A stretch of 64,000 nucleotides of DNA from Actinacidiphila paucisporea (GCF_900142575.1 NZ_FRBI01000012.1:168873-232872); one strand, 5' to 3'; counted from the stretch's first letter, positions 43,282 to 52,825 are shown. Program-made: numbers and translations. The notes: generated by a model from the sequence alone, not told the origin.

Positions 43282-44949
43282 ATGCGGCTGCGCGCACTCC
43301 TCGACACCGACGCTCTCGGCCTGCGGCTGCTCGGCGGAGAAGCGGAACTCGACCGTACGGTCCGCGGGGTGATGACCACCGACCTGCGCGACCCCAGCCG
43401 CTACCTCACCGGCGGCGAGCTGGTGCTGACCGGGCTGGCCTGGCGGCGCACCGCCGCAGACAGCGACGACTTCGTCCGGCTGCTGGCCGGCGCCGGTGTC
43501 GCCGGACTCGCGGCGGGCGAGGCCGAACTCGGCGCGATCCCCGACGACCTCATCGCCGCCTGCGCCCGGCACCGGCTGCCGCTGTTCGCGGTCGACGAGC
43601 GGGTCGCCTTCGCCGACATCACCGAATACGTCGTCCGGCAGGTCTCCGGCGAGCGGGCCGGCGACCTGGCCGCGGTCGTCGAGCGCCACCGGCGGCTGAT
43701 GTCCTCAGGACCGGCCGGGGGCGGCCCCGACGCCGTGCTCGACCTGCTCGGCAGCGACCTGGACCTGCGGGCCTGGGTGCTGTCCTCCACCGGCCGGGAG
43801 ATCGGCGGCGCGGGCCACCCGCTGCCCGCCCCCGTACGCGCCGAACTGGCCGGCGCCCAGCAGGCCGCCGCCCGCACCGGCCGCCCGGGCCCGCACCGGG
43901 TCGCGGTGCAGGGGCGTACGTACTCGGTCTTCCCGGTACGCGCCGGCTCCGGCACCGGCGACGTCCGCTCCCGGGTGCTGTCCGACTGGTTCCTGGCCGT
44001 CGAGGCCGACGCGGGCGAGTGGCCGGCCGAGCGGCTCGACCTGCTCCAGGGCGTCACCCAGCTCATCGCCGTGGAACGCGACCGGCGCGACGCCTCCCGC
44101 ATGGTCAGGCGGCGACTGGCCGGCGAGGTCTTCGACCTAGTCAGGGGCGGTGCCGCGCCCGCCGAGATCGGGGCCAGGCTGCGGGCCGCGGCGCCCGTAC
44201 TGGTGCCGGGCGCCGGCGGTGAGCCCTACTGGCAGATCGTGATCGCGAAGGTCGACTGGGCCGGCGGCGAGGTGCCCGCGGGCCCGGTCGCGCAGGCGCT
44301 GCTCGAAGAGGTGCTCGCCGACCATGCCACCCAGGGGCCCGACGGCGCCGACCGGATCGCGGTCGCGCACGCCGAGGACACGGCCATGGCGCTGGTCCCG
44401 CTGACCGGCAGCCTGCCGGGACCCACCCCCGGCATGGTCGGCGCCGCGCCCGAACCGCTGCACGCCGAGGCGCTGCTCGGGCTGCTGCGCGGGCCGCTGG
44501 CCCGCGGCCTCGGCGAGGACGGCCGGCTCACCGTCGGCGTCAGCGCCGCCGTCCACTCCCCCGAAGGCCTGCGCGGCGCCTTGGAGGAGGCCAGGCACGC
44601 CCGCCGGGTCGCCGCCGCCCGCCCGGGGCGGGTGTGCGTCGCGGGCCACGAGGAGCTGGCCTCGCACGTCCTGCTGCTGCCCTTCGTGCCCGACGACGTC
44701 CGCCGCGCCTTCACCGCCCGGCTGCTCGACCCGCTGCGCGCCTACGACCGCAGGCACCGCTCCGAGCTGATCCCGACCCTCGAAGCCTTCCTCGACTGCG
44801 ACGGATCATGGACCCGCTGCGCCGGCCGCCTGCACCTGCACGTCAACACGCTGCGGTACCGGATCAGCAGGATCGAGCAGCTGACCGGCCGTGACCTGGC
44901 CCGACTCGAGGACAAGCTCGACTTCTTCCTGGCGCTGCGCATGAGCTAG
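43282..44949 (+). CDS. PucR-family transcriptional regulator
   Basis: A 555-residue regulator. The N-terminal purine-catabolism PucR domain (about 1-120) contains VRGVMTTDLRDPSRYLTGGE and DELIAACARHRLPLF-like segments (read as DDLIAACARHRLPLF). A central GGDEF-like/CdaR region follows, and the C-terminal PucR helix-turn-helix reads LEAFLDCDGSWTRCAGRLHL then HVNTLRYRISRIEQLTG. ATG 43282 was chosen for AAGG upstream and agreement with family N-termini; ATG 43255 is possible. It is divergent from the xdh operon and most likely activates it in response to purine supply. Confidence 0.85.
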   Translation: MRLRALLDTDALGLRLLGGEAELDRTVRGVMTTDLRDPSRYLTGGELVLTGLAWRRTAADSDDFVRLLAGAGVAGLAAGEAELGAIPDDLIAACARHRLPLFAVDERVAFADITEYVVRQVSGERAGDLAAVVERHRRLMSSGPAGGGPDAVLDLLGSDLDLRAWVLSSTGREIGGAGHPLPAPVRAELAGAQQAAARTGRPGPHRVAVQGRTYSVFPVRAGSGTGDVRSRVLSDWFLAVEADAGEWPAERLDLLQGVTQLIAVERDRRDASRMVRRRLAGEVFDLVRGGAAPAEIGARLRAAAPVLVPGAGGEPYWQIVIAKVDWAGGEVPAGPVAQALLEEVLADHATQGPDGADRIAVAHAEDTAMALVPLTGSLPGPTPGMVGAAPEPLHAEALLGLLRGPLARGLGEDGRLTVGVSAAVHSPEGLRGALEEARHARRVAAARPGRVCVAGHEELASHVLLLPFVPDDVRRAFTARLLDPLRAYDRRHRSELIPTLEAFLDCDGSWTRCAGRLHLHVNTLRYRISRIEQLTGRDLARLEDKLDFFLALRMS

Positions 44950-45142
44950 TGATCCCGTTCACAAGATGTGATCTCCAGCCCCTTGGCGGGAGGCCCCGCC
45001 GCATGTTGAACTTCCGCCACCGGCAGGCACGCGGACAACTGCCGGACATGTGCCTCCGATACCGGCCCGCTCCGGACCCACCGTCCGCACCTGCACGGCA
45101 CGCACTTCGCACTGGCTCGACGACGCGCTTGGGGGAGAAGCT

Positions 45143-45892
45143 GTGGCGGAAACCGCCCTGTCGGAATCTGTGGTCGGAGTACCGGACGTCTGGCGGCTGC
45201 GGGCCCGCGGCTGCTGGGCGGAAGCGGCGGCGCTGCTCGCGCCCCACTGCGCCGACGACCCGGTGGCCGCGCTGCGGCGGGCGGAGATCCTCATCGAGGG
45301 CAGCTTCTACCACCTCGACGGGTGGGCCGAGGCGGAGGACGCGCTGCGCGTCGCCGAGGCGCTGGCCGGCACCGACGAGGAGCGCGGGGCCGCGGCCTCC
45401 GAGCGCGGATTCCTCGCCTACGGGGCCACGCTGCACTCCGTACGCGACCGCGCCGACGAGGCGCGGTCCGCCTTCGGGCGCAGTGCCGCGCTGCTGTCAC
45501 CGGGGTCGCCCGGGCGGCCCCTGCTGGACTTCCGGCGCGGGCTCGTCGCCCAGAACATCGCCGGGAATCCGGCGGCTGCCCGCGCCGCCTACCGGCGTGC
45601 GCACGCCGGCGCCGTGGCGCACGGCGACACCTTCCTCACGTCCTTCACGTGGCGCCACCTGGCCGGCCTCGCCGCGGCCGACGGCGATCTCGCCGAGGCC
45701 AGGCACGGTTTCGCGGAGTCCCTCCGCATCCGGGTCGCCCTCGGCCACCTCGTGGGCACCGCTCCCGCGCTGCTCGCCCTGGCCGACGTCTCCCCCGACG
45801 AGGAGGCCGCCGCCCTCCGCGCCGAAGCCGCCCGCCTCTTCACCCTCCTGGGCGCGATCCCCACATGGCTGGCGCCTTCCTTCCCGACCTAG
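45143..45892 (+). CDS. TPR-like helical repeat protein, function unknown
   Basis: A 249-residue all-helical, Ala-rich protein whose segments resemble tetratricopeptide repeats, for example WRLRARGCWAEAAALLAPHC, GDLAEARHGFAESLRIRVAL and AAALRAEAARLFTLLGAIPT. The GTG start is preceded by GGGGGAGAAG; a longer frame from 45050 lacks support. TPRs usually mediate protein contacts. No neighbour gives a clue to its partner. The 190 bases before it hold no clear feature. Confidence 0.65.
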   Translation: MAETALSESVVGVPDVWRLRARGCWAEAAALLAPHCADDPVAALRRAEILIEGSFYHLDGWAEAEDALRVAEALAGTDEERGAAASERGFLAYGATLHSVRDRADEARSAFGRSAALLSPGSPGRPLLDFRRGLVAQNIAGNPAAARAAYRRAHAGAVAHGDTFLTSFTWRHLAGLAAADGDLAEARHGFAESLRIRVALGHLVGTAPALLALADVSPDEEAAALRAEAARLFTLLGAIPTWLAPSFPT

Positions 45893-45946
45893 CCCCTCCG
45901 GGGGTTCCCTTGCCCATCGCGGCGCCCCCGCGGCCCTGGGGTGCTG

Positions 45947-46136
45947 CCCCTTGCGGTGCGCTGTGTGCCCGCGGCTGGCGTCGTGGCTACGCGCGCCGTT
46001 CCCCGCGCCCCTGAGGGATTGCCCCTTGCGGTGCGCTGTGTGCCTGCGGCGCCGTCGTGCGCGCTCAGCAGAGACGGCGGGAAAGCAGCGACGCCACCGC
46101 AAGGGGCAATCACCCCAGGGAGCGCGGGGAACGGCC
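45947..46136. repeat. Nested inverted-repeat mosaic
   Basis: Two direct copies of ccccttgcggtgcg (45947-45960 and 46022-46035, about 75 bases apart) face an inverted copy, caccgcaagggg (46095-46106). A gttccccgcgcccctgaggg copy near 45998 faces an inverted one near 46118-46131. The arms could fold into a long hairpin between the TPR gene and the convergent GntR gene. Confidence 0.65.
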
Positions 46137-46174
46137 CGCGTAACCACGACCGCGCCGGAGGCGGCAGCTCCCTG

Positions 46175-46846
46175 TCAGGGGCAGATGGCCAGGTGGGCGC
46201 GGAACAAGGGCTCGGTGGGGGTGGCCGCTGAGAGGGCGGTGAGGAGGGCGGTGTGGTGGGCCGCGTGTGCGCGGAGGGTGGGGCGCCGGGCCGGGGCGGC
46301 CCCGACGGGCGGCCACTGCGCGCGGCGGTGCAGGTCGTCCGCGACAGCGACCACGTGGGGGTTCCCCGCCAGCCCGAGCAGCGCCCGGTGAAAGGCGCGG
46401 TCGGCCTCCGCGTAGGAGACCCGGTCCCCGGCCGCGGCCGCGGCCACCGTCGCGTCGGCGAGCGGGACCAGCTCGTCCCACCGCGCCGCGGGCACGGCAC
46501 GGGCCAGGTCGAGCACGACGGGGATCTCCACCAGCATCCGCACCTCGGCGATCTGCGCGAGATCGCGCTCCGTGCGGCAGACGACGCGGAAGCCCCGGTT
46601 GGGCAGCACCTCGACGGCGCCTTCCCGCGCGAGCAGCGCCATCGCTTCGCGCACGGGCGTCGCGGACACGCCGTACCGCGCGGCGAGCGCGGGCCCGGAG
46701 TGGACGGAGCCGGGCGGCAGCTCGCCGGTGAGCAGCGCGTCCCGCAGCTCGTCGAGGACCTGCTCGCGTACCGAGAGGCGTTCCGGCATCCGGCGCGGGG
46801 CGGGCAGCGGTGCCCAGCCGGCGTGCGGGGACGCGACGGGATCCAT
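46175..46846 (-). CDS. GntR/FadR-family regulator (FCD domain)
   Basis: A 223-residue regulator with a GntR winged helix (LPPGSVHSGPALAARYGVSA then TPVREAMALLAREGAVEVLP) and an all-helical FCD ligand domain (EIPVVLDLARAV, SYAEADRAFHRALLGLAGNP, HHTALLTALSA). The ATG at 46846 has AGAAGG upstream at somewhat long range; GTG starts at 46858 or 46867 are alternatives. It is divergent from the FhuF-like gene, with an iron box between them nearer the latter. Its ligand is unknown. Confidence 0.8.
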   Translation of the reverse strand: MDPVASPHAGWAPLPAPRRMPERLSVREQVLDELRDALLTGELPPGSVHSGPALAARYGVSATPVREAMALLAREGAVEVLPNRGFRVVCRTERDLAQIAEVRMLVEIPVVLDLARAVPAARWDELVPLADATVAAAAAGDRVSYAEADRAFHRALLGLAGNPHVVAVADDLHRRAQWPPVGAAPARRPTLRAHAAHHTALLTALSAATPTEPLFRAHLAICP

Positions 46847-46945
46847 CGGCTGCTGCACCCTTCTCACCCTCGTCGGAGGCTCTCGCGAACCGGTACGTCA
46901 CCCGCCCGGCGTACTGCCGTGAGCTTAGACCCCGCCACAACCCGT

Positions 46946-46964
46946 TAAGGTAAGGCTTACCTCG
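46946..46964. promoter_or_regulatory. Iron box (DmdR/IdeR-type)
   Basis: TAAGGTAAGGCTTACCTCG contains the perfect palindrome AGGTAAG-G-CTTACCT (46948-46962). It closely matches the DtxR/IdeR/DmdR iron-box consensus and lies 38 bases before the FhuF-like start codon, so iron-dependent repression is very likely. Confidence 0.85.
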
Positions 46965-47001
46965 CCCCGGTGATCCCCGGCCCCGTCTGGACGGTTCCCG
47001 T

Positions 47002-47838
47002 ATGCCCGTGACCAGCCCCGCCTACGCCCGCCTCGCGGCCGTGCTGCCCGATCTGCGGGTGAGCGAGGGCGAGCCCCGGTCCGGCGCGGGCTGGGTCACC
47101 GCGGAGCAGCTGGCGGCGGGCGGCGCGGCCCTCGACGCGTTCACCGCCGAGGACGCCGAGGGGATCGTCCATCAGTACGGCCGCCCGCCCCGGCCCGACG
47201 TCGCCGCCACGCTCGCCCTGCACCGCTACGCCTGGCCGGCCTGCCTGCTCTTCACCGTGCCGTGGTTCCTGCACCGCAGGGTCCCGCGGCTGCCGGTGGC
47301 CGACGTGTCCCTGCACCGGGCGACCGGGCGGATGACCGTGCGCACCCGCGCCTTCGGCTGCCTGCCGGGCGACCCGGCGGCCACGCTGCCCGGCGCGTGC
47401 GTGCTGCCCACGGAGGCGGCGCTGCGCGACGAGTTGCGGGCGGCGCTCGCGGAGCATCTGACGCCGGTGCTCGGCGCGTTCAGGCCGCGGCTGCGGCGCG
47501 GACCGCGCACCCTGTGGGGTCTGGCGACCGACGAGATCGCCGAAAGCCTCTGGTACGTCGGCCGGTTGATGGACCGCGAGGAGCGGGCGGTGGCCGATCT
47601 GACGGCGCTGCTGCCCGGCAACACCGCGCCCTACGCCGGCGGCGCCCATTTCCGCGGCGCCCATTTCCGCAGTACCCCGCGCGCGGCGGACACCCCGGAC
47701 GCGACGGCCGAAAGCGGCTGCTCGCGCGACCGCCTGACATGCTGTCTGTTCTATACCGTGAGCCCGGCGGAAGCCTGCGGCACCTGCCCGCGCGCGACCG
47801 GTTCCGACCGAATCAGGCGCCGCGCCACGGTCGGCTGA
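47002..47838 (+). CDS. FhuF-like ferric-siderophore reductase, 2Fe-2S
   Basis: The 278-residue protein ends with DRLTCCLFYTVSPAEACGTC, the CC-x10-C-x2-C motif that holds the [2Fe-2S] cluster in FhuF-type reductases. The upstream body (ACLLFTVPWFLHRRVPRLPV, ALREHLTPVLGAF-like helices, TLWGLATDEIAESLWYVGRL) fits the same family. Such proteins reduce Fe(III) in the cytoplasm to free it from the siderophore. The iron box just upstream supports the role. No siderophore transporter is adjacent. Confidence 0.85.
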   Translation: MPVTSPAYARLAAVLPDLRVSEGEPRSGAGWVTAEQLAAGGAALDAFTAEDAEGIVHQYGRPPRPDVAATLALHRYAWPACLLFTVPWFLHRRVPRLPVADVSLHRATGRMTVRTRAFGCLPGDPAATLPGACVLPTEAALRDELRAALAEHLTPVLGAFRPRLRRGPRTLWGLATDEIAESLWYVGRLMDREERAVADLTALLPGNTAPYAGGAHFRGAHFRSTPRAADTPDATAESGCSRDRLTCCLFYTVSPAEACGTCPRATGSDRIRRRATVG

Positions 47839-48015
47839 TCGATCACGCTACGCTTTCGCTCACATCAGCAGTTCTGGCACGCGAGTTCGACCAACTCCCC
47901 CCTTGGCGGGACTCTTGTGCCATAACCTCTGCACTCACCCGCGCTCTTCGCAAAGATGTCGGCCGTAAGCCGTCCCGCGGCCCGAGCGCGACGGAAGCGA
48001 CACGAGGAAACGCAC

Positions 48016-49086
48016 ATGAGAGACATATCGCTGGACTGGGTGCTCTCGGGCATCGTCGGCCTGGTCGTGCTCGCGGCCTGTGCCGTCGTGTTCCGGAGCC
48101 GCCGTACGCACGCCGAGCAGAGCGCCTCGGGCGACTCGTGGGAGCGCAGCGAGGAGCGCCGCCGCCGCAAGGAGGCGATCTACGGCAGCGCGTCGTACGT
48201 GCTGCTGTTCTGCTGCGCCGCGGTGGCCGCCGCGCTGTCCTTCCACGGACTGGTCGGCTTCGGCCGGGAGAATCTGAGCCTCAGCGGCGGCTGGGAGTAC
48301 CTGGTGCCGTTCGGCCTGGACGGGGCGGCCATGTTCTGCTCGGTCCTGGCCGTCCGGGAGGCCAGCCACGGTGACGCGGCGCTCGGTTCGCGCATGCTGG
48401 TGTGGCTGTTCGCCGGCGCCGCCGCCTGGTTCAACTGGGTGCACGCGCCGCGCGGGGTGGACCACGCCGGTGCGCCGCAGTTCTTCGCCGGGATGTCGCT
48501 GTCGGCCGCGGTGCTCTTCGACCGGGCGCTGAAGCAGACCCGCAGGGCGGCGCTGCGCGAACAGGGCCTGGTGCCGCGCCCGTTGCCTCAGATCCGGATG
48601 GTGCGCTGGCTGCGGGCGCCGCGGGAGACCTTCGCGGCCTGGTCGCTCATGCTGCTCGAGGGCGTGCGGTCGCTGGACGAGGCGGTCGAGGAGGTCCGCG
48701 AGGACAAGCGGCAGCGCGAGCACAACGAGTCGCGGCAGCGCGACCACGAGCGGCTGGAGCGGGCCAAGATCAAGGCGCTGAACCGGCAGCACCGGCCCTG
48801 GCCGCGCGGCGGCGGGGGCGGCCGGCAGGTGGAGCTGCCCGCGGCGGGCGCGGCAGGCGGCCAGACCGCAACGGAGCCTGCTATAGGTACCGGGGTGGAA
48901 CTGCCTTCCGCAGAGCTGCCGTTGAGGTCCCGGCCGGCGCTGCAGCCGGTGCGTGAGGAGGTGCAGTCCCCGACGGCGGCGGCGCCCGCCACCTTCGACC
49001 TGACGGCCGAGGACGACACCATGACGCTGCCGAGGCTCGACTCGTTGGAGCGCAAACTGGAGGAGATGGAGCGGCAGTTCGGCTGA
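48016..49086 (+). CDS. DUF2637 membrane protein
   Basis: A 356-residue protein with a single N-terminal helix, then a block of about three further helices (ASYVLLFCCAAVAAALSFHG, LVPFGLDGAAMFCSVLAVRE, LVWLFAGAAAWFNWVHAPRG), as in DUF2637 proteins of Streptomyces. The C-terminal half is charged and probably coiled (EEVREDKRQREHNESRQRDH), ending in a heptad-like LERKLEEMERQFG. Some relatives occur in conjugative plasmids (SpdB-like), but no transfer genes are nearby. The ATG follows GAGGAAA. A strong hairpin follows the stop. Confidence 0.8.
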   Translation: MRDISLDWVLSGIVGLVVLAACAVVFRSRRTHAEQSASGDSWERSEERRRRKEAIYGSASYVLLFCCAAVAAALSFHGLVGFGRENLSLSGGWEYLVPFGLDGAAMFCSVLAVREASHGDAALGSRMLVWLFAGAAAWFNWVHAPRGVDHAGAPQFFAGMSLSAAVLFDRALKQTRRAALREQGLVPRPLPQIRMVRWLRAPRETFAAWSLMLLEGVRSLDEAVEEVREDKRQREHNESRQRDHERLERAKIKALNRQHRPWPRGGGGGRQVELPAAGAAGGQTATEPAIGTGVELPSAELPLRSRPALQPVREEVQSPTAAAPATFDLTAEDDTMTLPRLDSLERKLEEMERQFG

Positions 49087-49108
49087 CTCACCGCCTGCTG
49101 GACAGGTC

Positions 49109-49145
49109 GAGCCGCGTACGGGCACGGGTGGCCCGTACGCGGCTC
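49109..49145. terminator. Bidirectional hairpin terminator
   Basis: GAGCCGCGTACGGGC and GCCCGTACGCGGCTC form a perfect 15-bp stem with a 7-base loop between the convergent DUF2637 and RsbW-like genes. It can serve both. Confidence 0.85.
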
Positions 49146-49241
49146 GCTGCCTTCCCGGCGGTGGCGGACCGACCGGCGGTGCCACCCGGTCCCGTACGAC
49201 CGCGGCCGGGTCGCGGCCGGACGACGGGTCGGTGAGGCTGG

Positions 49242-49871
49242 TCAGGCGGCCGCGGAGCCGAGTTCGAACCAGACCGTCTTGCCGGCGCCGCGCGCCTGGA
49301 TGCCCCAGGTGTCGGCGAGTGCCTCGACCAGCAGCAGTCCGCGGCCCGAGGTGGCGTCGTCCGCGGGGCGCGCCCCGCCCGGCAGGCGCGGCGGCGGCCG
49401 CCTGCCGAGGGTGTCGTGCACCTCGACCCGCAGCCGCCGCGCGGGTTCCGGCGAGAGGGTCGCGGTCAGCACCGCGCCCCCACCGGTGTGCTGGAGGGCG
49501 TTGGTGACGATCTCGGTGGCGAGCAGTTCCGCGGTGTCGGCCAGTGCCGGCACTCCCCACTGCCGCAGTTGGTCCCGCAGCCGTCTGCGGGTGTCCGCGA
49601 TGGCACGAAGATCAGCGCGCCCGACCGCGTAGCGTAAGTGATTCCCCGTGCTTTCCGTGGGACTCCCCCGATCTGGTCCGGACCGATCCCCCTTCGTAAG
49701 GAATGCCCATCGGTGCCCGGTCCAGTCATGCGGGCGGGTCCGGTCACCGGGGCGCCGTGCGCGCGGGGTCGAGGGGTGAACTACGCCTAGCCATCGGACC
49801 GTTGATAGGTCCGATGTATGACGCGTGGAAGCCTTGACACGGCTCTCCCCTGCCGCCACTGTATGGCCCAC
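49242..49871 (-). CDS. RsbW-like ATP-binding protein (HATPase_c_2)
   Basis: The conserved domain spans roughly the last 130 residues: DTRRRLRDQLRQWGV, the N-box ELLATEIVTNALQHTGG, and the G2-type loop DDATSGRGLLLVEALADTWG. Such proteins act as anti-sigma or anti-anti-sigma kinases, or as stand-alone regulators abundant in Streptomyces. The frame extends to GTG 49871 with an Arg/Pro-rich N-terminus of about 80 residues that overlaps the upstream region of the next gene. No good internal start exists, so the true N-terminus is uncertain. Confidence 0.7.
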   Translation of the reverse strand: MGHTVAAGESRVKASTRHTSDLSTVRWLGVVHPSTPRARRPGDRTRPHDWTGHRWAFLTKGDRSGPDRGSPTESTGNHLRYAVGRADLRAIADTRRRLRDQLRQWGVPALADTAELLATEIVTNALQHTGGGAVLTATLSPEPARRLRVEVHDTLGRRPPPRLPGGARPADDATSGRGLLLVEALADTWGIQARGAGKTVWFELGSAAA

Positions 49872-49938
49872 TCATCCCCTGTGTTTCTCGGATGTTGCGC
49901 CTGTGCCACAAGTCCTGTTACCTCGGGAGGAACCACCC

Positions 49939-52800
49939 GTGAACCGAAAGCCCCACACTTTCGGCGGTCGCCGAATGATCCGACCATCTGCTCTGGCCAC
50001 CACCGCGCTGCTGGCAGCCGGCCTGCTCGTACCCGCCGTCGCCCCCACGGCCACGGCGGCGACCGCGACCACCGCATGGCAGAGCGGCGGCTTCCACGTC
50101 GACACCCCCAACGTGGTCCGCCGATCCGACATCGTGCTCGGCGCGCCGAACAACCAGGCCGCCCAGTCGCTGCCGCTCGGCAACGGTGCGCTGGGCGTCG
50201 CCGCCTGGGCGGCCGGCGGCTTCACCGCCCAGCTCAACCGGGCCGACACCCTGCCGGGCCGCAGGTCGCCAGGACAGGTGCAGATTCCGGGCCTGTCCAA
50301 GCTCACCGGCGCCGCCGACTTCAAGGGCACCCTGGACCTCTACACCGGAGTGCTCACCGAGACCGGCGGCGGCATGTCGCTCAAGGCGTGGGTGTCGGCC
50401 ACCAAGGACGAGCTGGTCGTCGACGTGACCGGCGCCGACCCCAACACCGCCCAGTCCGCCACGGTCAGCCTGTGGTCGGGCCGCAGCCCGCAGGCGGGCG
50501 CGTCGGGTTCGGTCGGCACGCTCGCCGAGACCTGGGTGGACAACCAGGAGGCCGGCAACTCGGGCCGCACCTTCGGCTCGCTCGCGGCCCTCTCCGCCGG
50601 CGGCCGCAACGTGTCCGCCCAGGTGGTCAACAGCACCCAGGTGAAGGTCAACTTCACCCCGAACACCGACGGTTCCTACCGGGTCGTCGTCGGCGCACCC
50701 ACCTGGACCGGCGGCAACGCGGCCGGCACCGCGTCCAGCCTGCTCGGCTCCGACGCGACCGCCGCGGAGTCCTCGCTGCTGGGCTCCCAGCAGTCCTGGT
50801 GGGCCACCTACTGGGCGAACACCGGCGTCCTGGAGGCCAACTCCTCCGACGGCCAGGCCCAGTACATGGAGACGCTGCGCACCATCTACCTGTTCATGGA
50901 GGCCGCCTCGATGCGCGGCACCATCCCGGGCAGCCAGGCGGGCGTCGCCGACATGTTCAACTTCGGCCAGGACCACCAGAGCTGGACGCCGTCCGCGACC
51001 TGGCTGTGGAATCTGCGCACCCAGATATCGGCCAACATGTCGTCGGGCAACTTCGCGCTCAACATCCCGATCTTCAATCTCTACCAGAACAACCTGGCCG
51101 CCATCGAAGCCTGGACCAAGCAGCAGATGGGTGGCCTGCCCGGTGCCTGCGTGCCGGAGGTGATGCGCTTCAACGGCAACGGCGGCGACCCCGGCCCGGG
51201 TGCCAACGCGGCCTGCAGCCAGCCCGGCAGCCCCAACTGGAACGCCCTGGACATCACGTCGGGCGCCGAGATCAGCCTGTACGTGTGGCAGCAGTACCAG
51301 GACACCGGTGACCTGAACTTCCTGCGCACGTACTACCCGCTGATGAAGGACTCCGCGGTCTTCCTGCTCGCCTACCAGAAGGTCGGCTCGGACGGGAAGC
51401 TGCACGCGGTCGCCAACGCGCACGAGACGCAGTGGGCCGTGCAGGACCCGACCACCGACCTGGCGGCGGACGCGGCGCTCTTCCCCGTGGTGATCAAGGC
51501 GGCCCAGCTGCTGAACACCGGCGACAGCTCGCTGATCTCCCAACTGACCACGGCTCAGGGCCAGATACCGCCGTGGGCGCGTACGGACTTCGGCCACACG
51601 CAGCTGCTGACACCGTCCGCGGACAGCTCGGGCAACGACGTGATCGCCTGGTCCTACCAGCCGACCGCCCAGACCCGCAACGGCGAGAACATCGACCTGG
51701 AACCGGTGTGGCCGTACAACCAGATCACCGACGACCCCGGGGCGCTGCACGACCTCGCCGTACGCACGTACAACCACCGGGTGTTCACCGGCGGCAACGA
51801 CTGGAGCATGGACGCGATCGACGCGGCCAGGCTGGGCATCGCCGGCGAGGTCGCCGCGAAGCTCGTGTCGATCACCCAGAGTCACCAGGTCTACATCAAC
51901 GGCCTGGCCGACCTGGGCAACAGCGTCGGCACCGAGGGCTACATCGAGCAGATGTCGGGTGTGGCCACGGCGCTGGACGAGGCGCTGGTGCAGGACTACG
52001 ACGGGCTGCTGCGTATCGCACCGGCCTGGCCGGCCGGCTGGGACGTCAGCGGCACGGTGTCGGTGCAGGGCAACACCAAGGTCGATGTGCAGGTGCAGGG
52101 CGGCACCCCGGTCACGGTCGCCATCCAGGCCGGGTCGTCGCAGACCATGCGCGTGCGCAACCCCTGGGCCGGCCAGGCGATCCAGGTCGTCAACGGCTCG
52201 TCCGGCGCGGTCGTCGTGTCGTCCACCACCGCGGGCACCGTCAACGTGCCCGTCTCCGCCGGCCAGTCCTACCTGGTGGAGCGGACCTCCACCCCGACCG
52301 GCTCGCTACCGTACGCGCAGGTCGGCGGCTCGCCGGCGACCGCCGCCCGGCACCTGGGCAACGTCCAGATCGGGCTCGACGGCGGGGGCACCAACCCCGG
52401 CAGCGGCCCGGTGATCTCGCTGCGGGCGCACGCCAACGGCAACTACGTGACCGCGGACAACGCGGGCGCGTCACCGCTGATCGCCAACCGCACCGCGATC
52501 GGCCCCTGGGAGCAGTTCGACGAGATCGACCAGGGCGGCGGCTACATCGCGCTGCGCGCCCACGCCAACAACAAGTACGTCACCGCCGACAACGCCGGCG
52601 CCGCGCCGCTGCTGGCCAAGGTCGACGCGGTCGGCACCTGGGAGCAGTTCCAGCTGATCCACAACGGTGACGGCAGCGTCAGCCTCAAGGCGCGCGTCAA
52701 CAGCGACTACGTGACCGCGGAGAGCGCCGGCGCCTCGGCGCTGATCGCCAACCGCACCGCGATCGGCCCCTGGGAGGAGTTCGACCTGATCACCGGCTGA
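49939..52800 (+). CDS. Secreted GH95-like glycoside hydrolase with three C-terminal beta-trefoil (fascin-like) repeats
   Basis: This 953-residue protein has a signal peptide (IRPSALATTALLAAGLLVPA...ATA). An N-terminal beta-sandwich includes the AQSLPLGNGALGVAAWAAGG motif. A large helical barrel follows (WWATYWANTGVLE, AETSLYVWQQYQDTGD-type segments, AHETQWAVQDPTTDLAADAA), consistent with the GH95 alpha-fucosidase/galactosidase clan. The last 140 residues hold three related units of about 45 residues (ISLRAHANGNYVTADNAGAS, IALRAHANNKYVTADNAGAA, VSLKARVNSDYVTAESAGAS), as in fascin-like carbohydrate-binding folds. The GTG start follows GGGAGGA. The fold class is confident; the exact substrate is not. 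Confidence 0.75.
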   Translation: MNRKPHTFGGRRMIRPSALATTALLAAGLLVPAVAPTATAATATTAWQSGGFHVDTPNVVRRSDIVLGAPNNQAAQSLPLGNGALGVAAWAAGGFTAQLNRADTLPGRRSPGQVQIPGLSKLTGAADFKGTLDLYTGVLTETGGGMSLKAWVSATKDELVVDVTGADPNTAQSATVSLWSGRSPQAGASGSVGTLAETWVDNQEAGNSGRTFGSLAALSAGGRNVSAQVVNSTQVKVNFTPNTDGSYRVVVGAPTWTGGNAAGTASSLLGSDATAAESSLLGSQQSWWATYWANTGVLEANSSDGQAQYMETLRTIYLFMEAASMRGTIPGSQAGVADMFNFGQDHQSWTPSATWLWNLRTQISANMSSGNFALNIPIFNLYQNNLAAIEAWTKQQMGGLPGACVPEVMRFNGNGGDPGPGANAACSQPGSPNWNALDITSGAEISLYVWQQYQDTGDLNFLRTYYPLMKDSAVFLLAYQKVGSDGKLHAVANAHETQWAVQDPTTDLAADAALFPVVIKAAQLLNTGDSSLISQLTTAQGQIPPWARTDFGHTQLLTPSADSSGNDVIAWSYQPTAQTRNGENIDLEPVWPYNQITDDPGALHDLAVRTYNHRVFTGGNDWSMDAIDAARLGIAGEVAAKLVSITQSHQVYINGLADLGNSVGTEGYIEQMSGVATALDEALVQDYDGLLRIAPAWPAGWDVSGTVSVQGNTKVDVQVQGGTPVTVAIQAGSSQTMRVRNPWAGQAIQVVNGSSGAVVVSSTTAGTVNVPVSAGQSYLVERTSTPTGSLPYAQVGGSPATAARHLGNVQIGLDGGGTNPGSGPVISLRAHANGNYVTADNAGASPLIANRTAIGPWEQFDEIDQGGGYIALRAHANNKYVTADNAGAAPLLAKVDAVGTWEQFQLIHNGDGSVSLKARVNSDYVTAESAGASALIANRTAIGPWEEFDLITG

Positions 52801-52825
52801 CTCCGTACGCCCTCGTGCCGCGCCC

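Noticed and set aside
48016..49086. Integrated plasmid transfer region, because DUF2637 resembles SpdB
   Set aside because: No Tra ATPase, integrase, replication gene or attachment repeat lies nearby.
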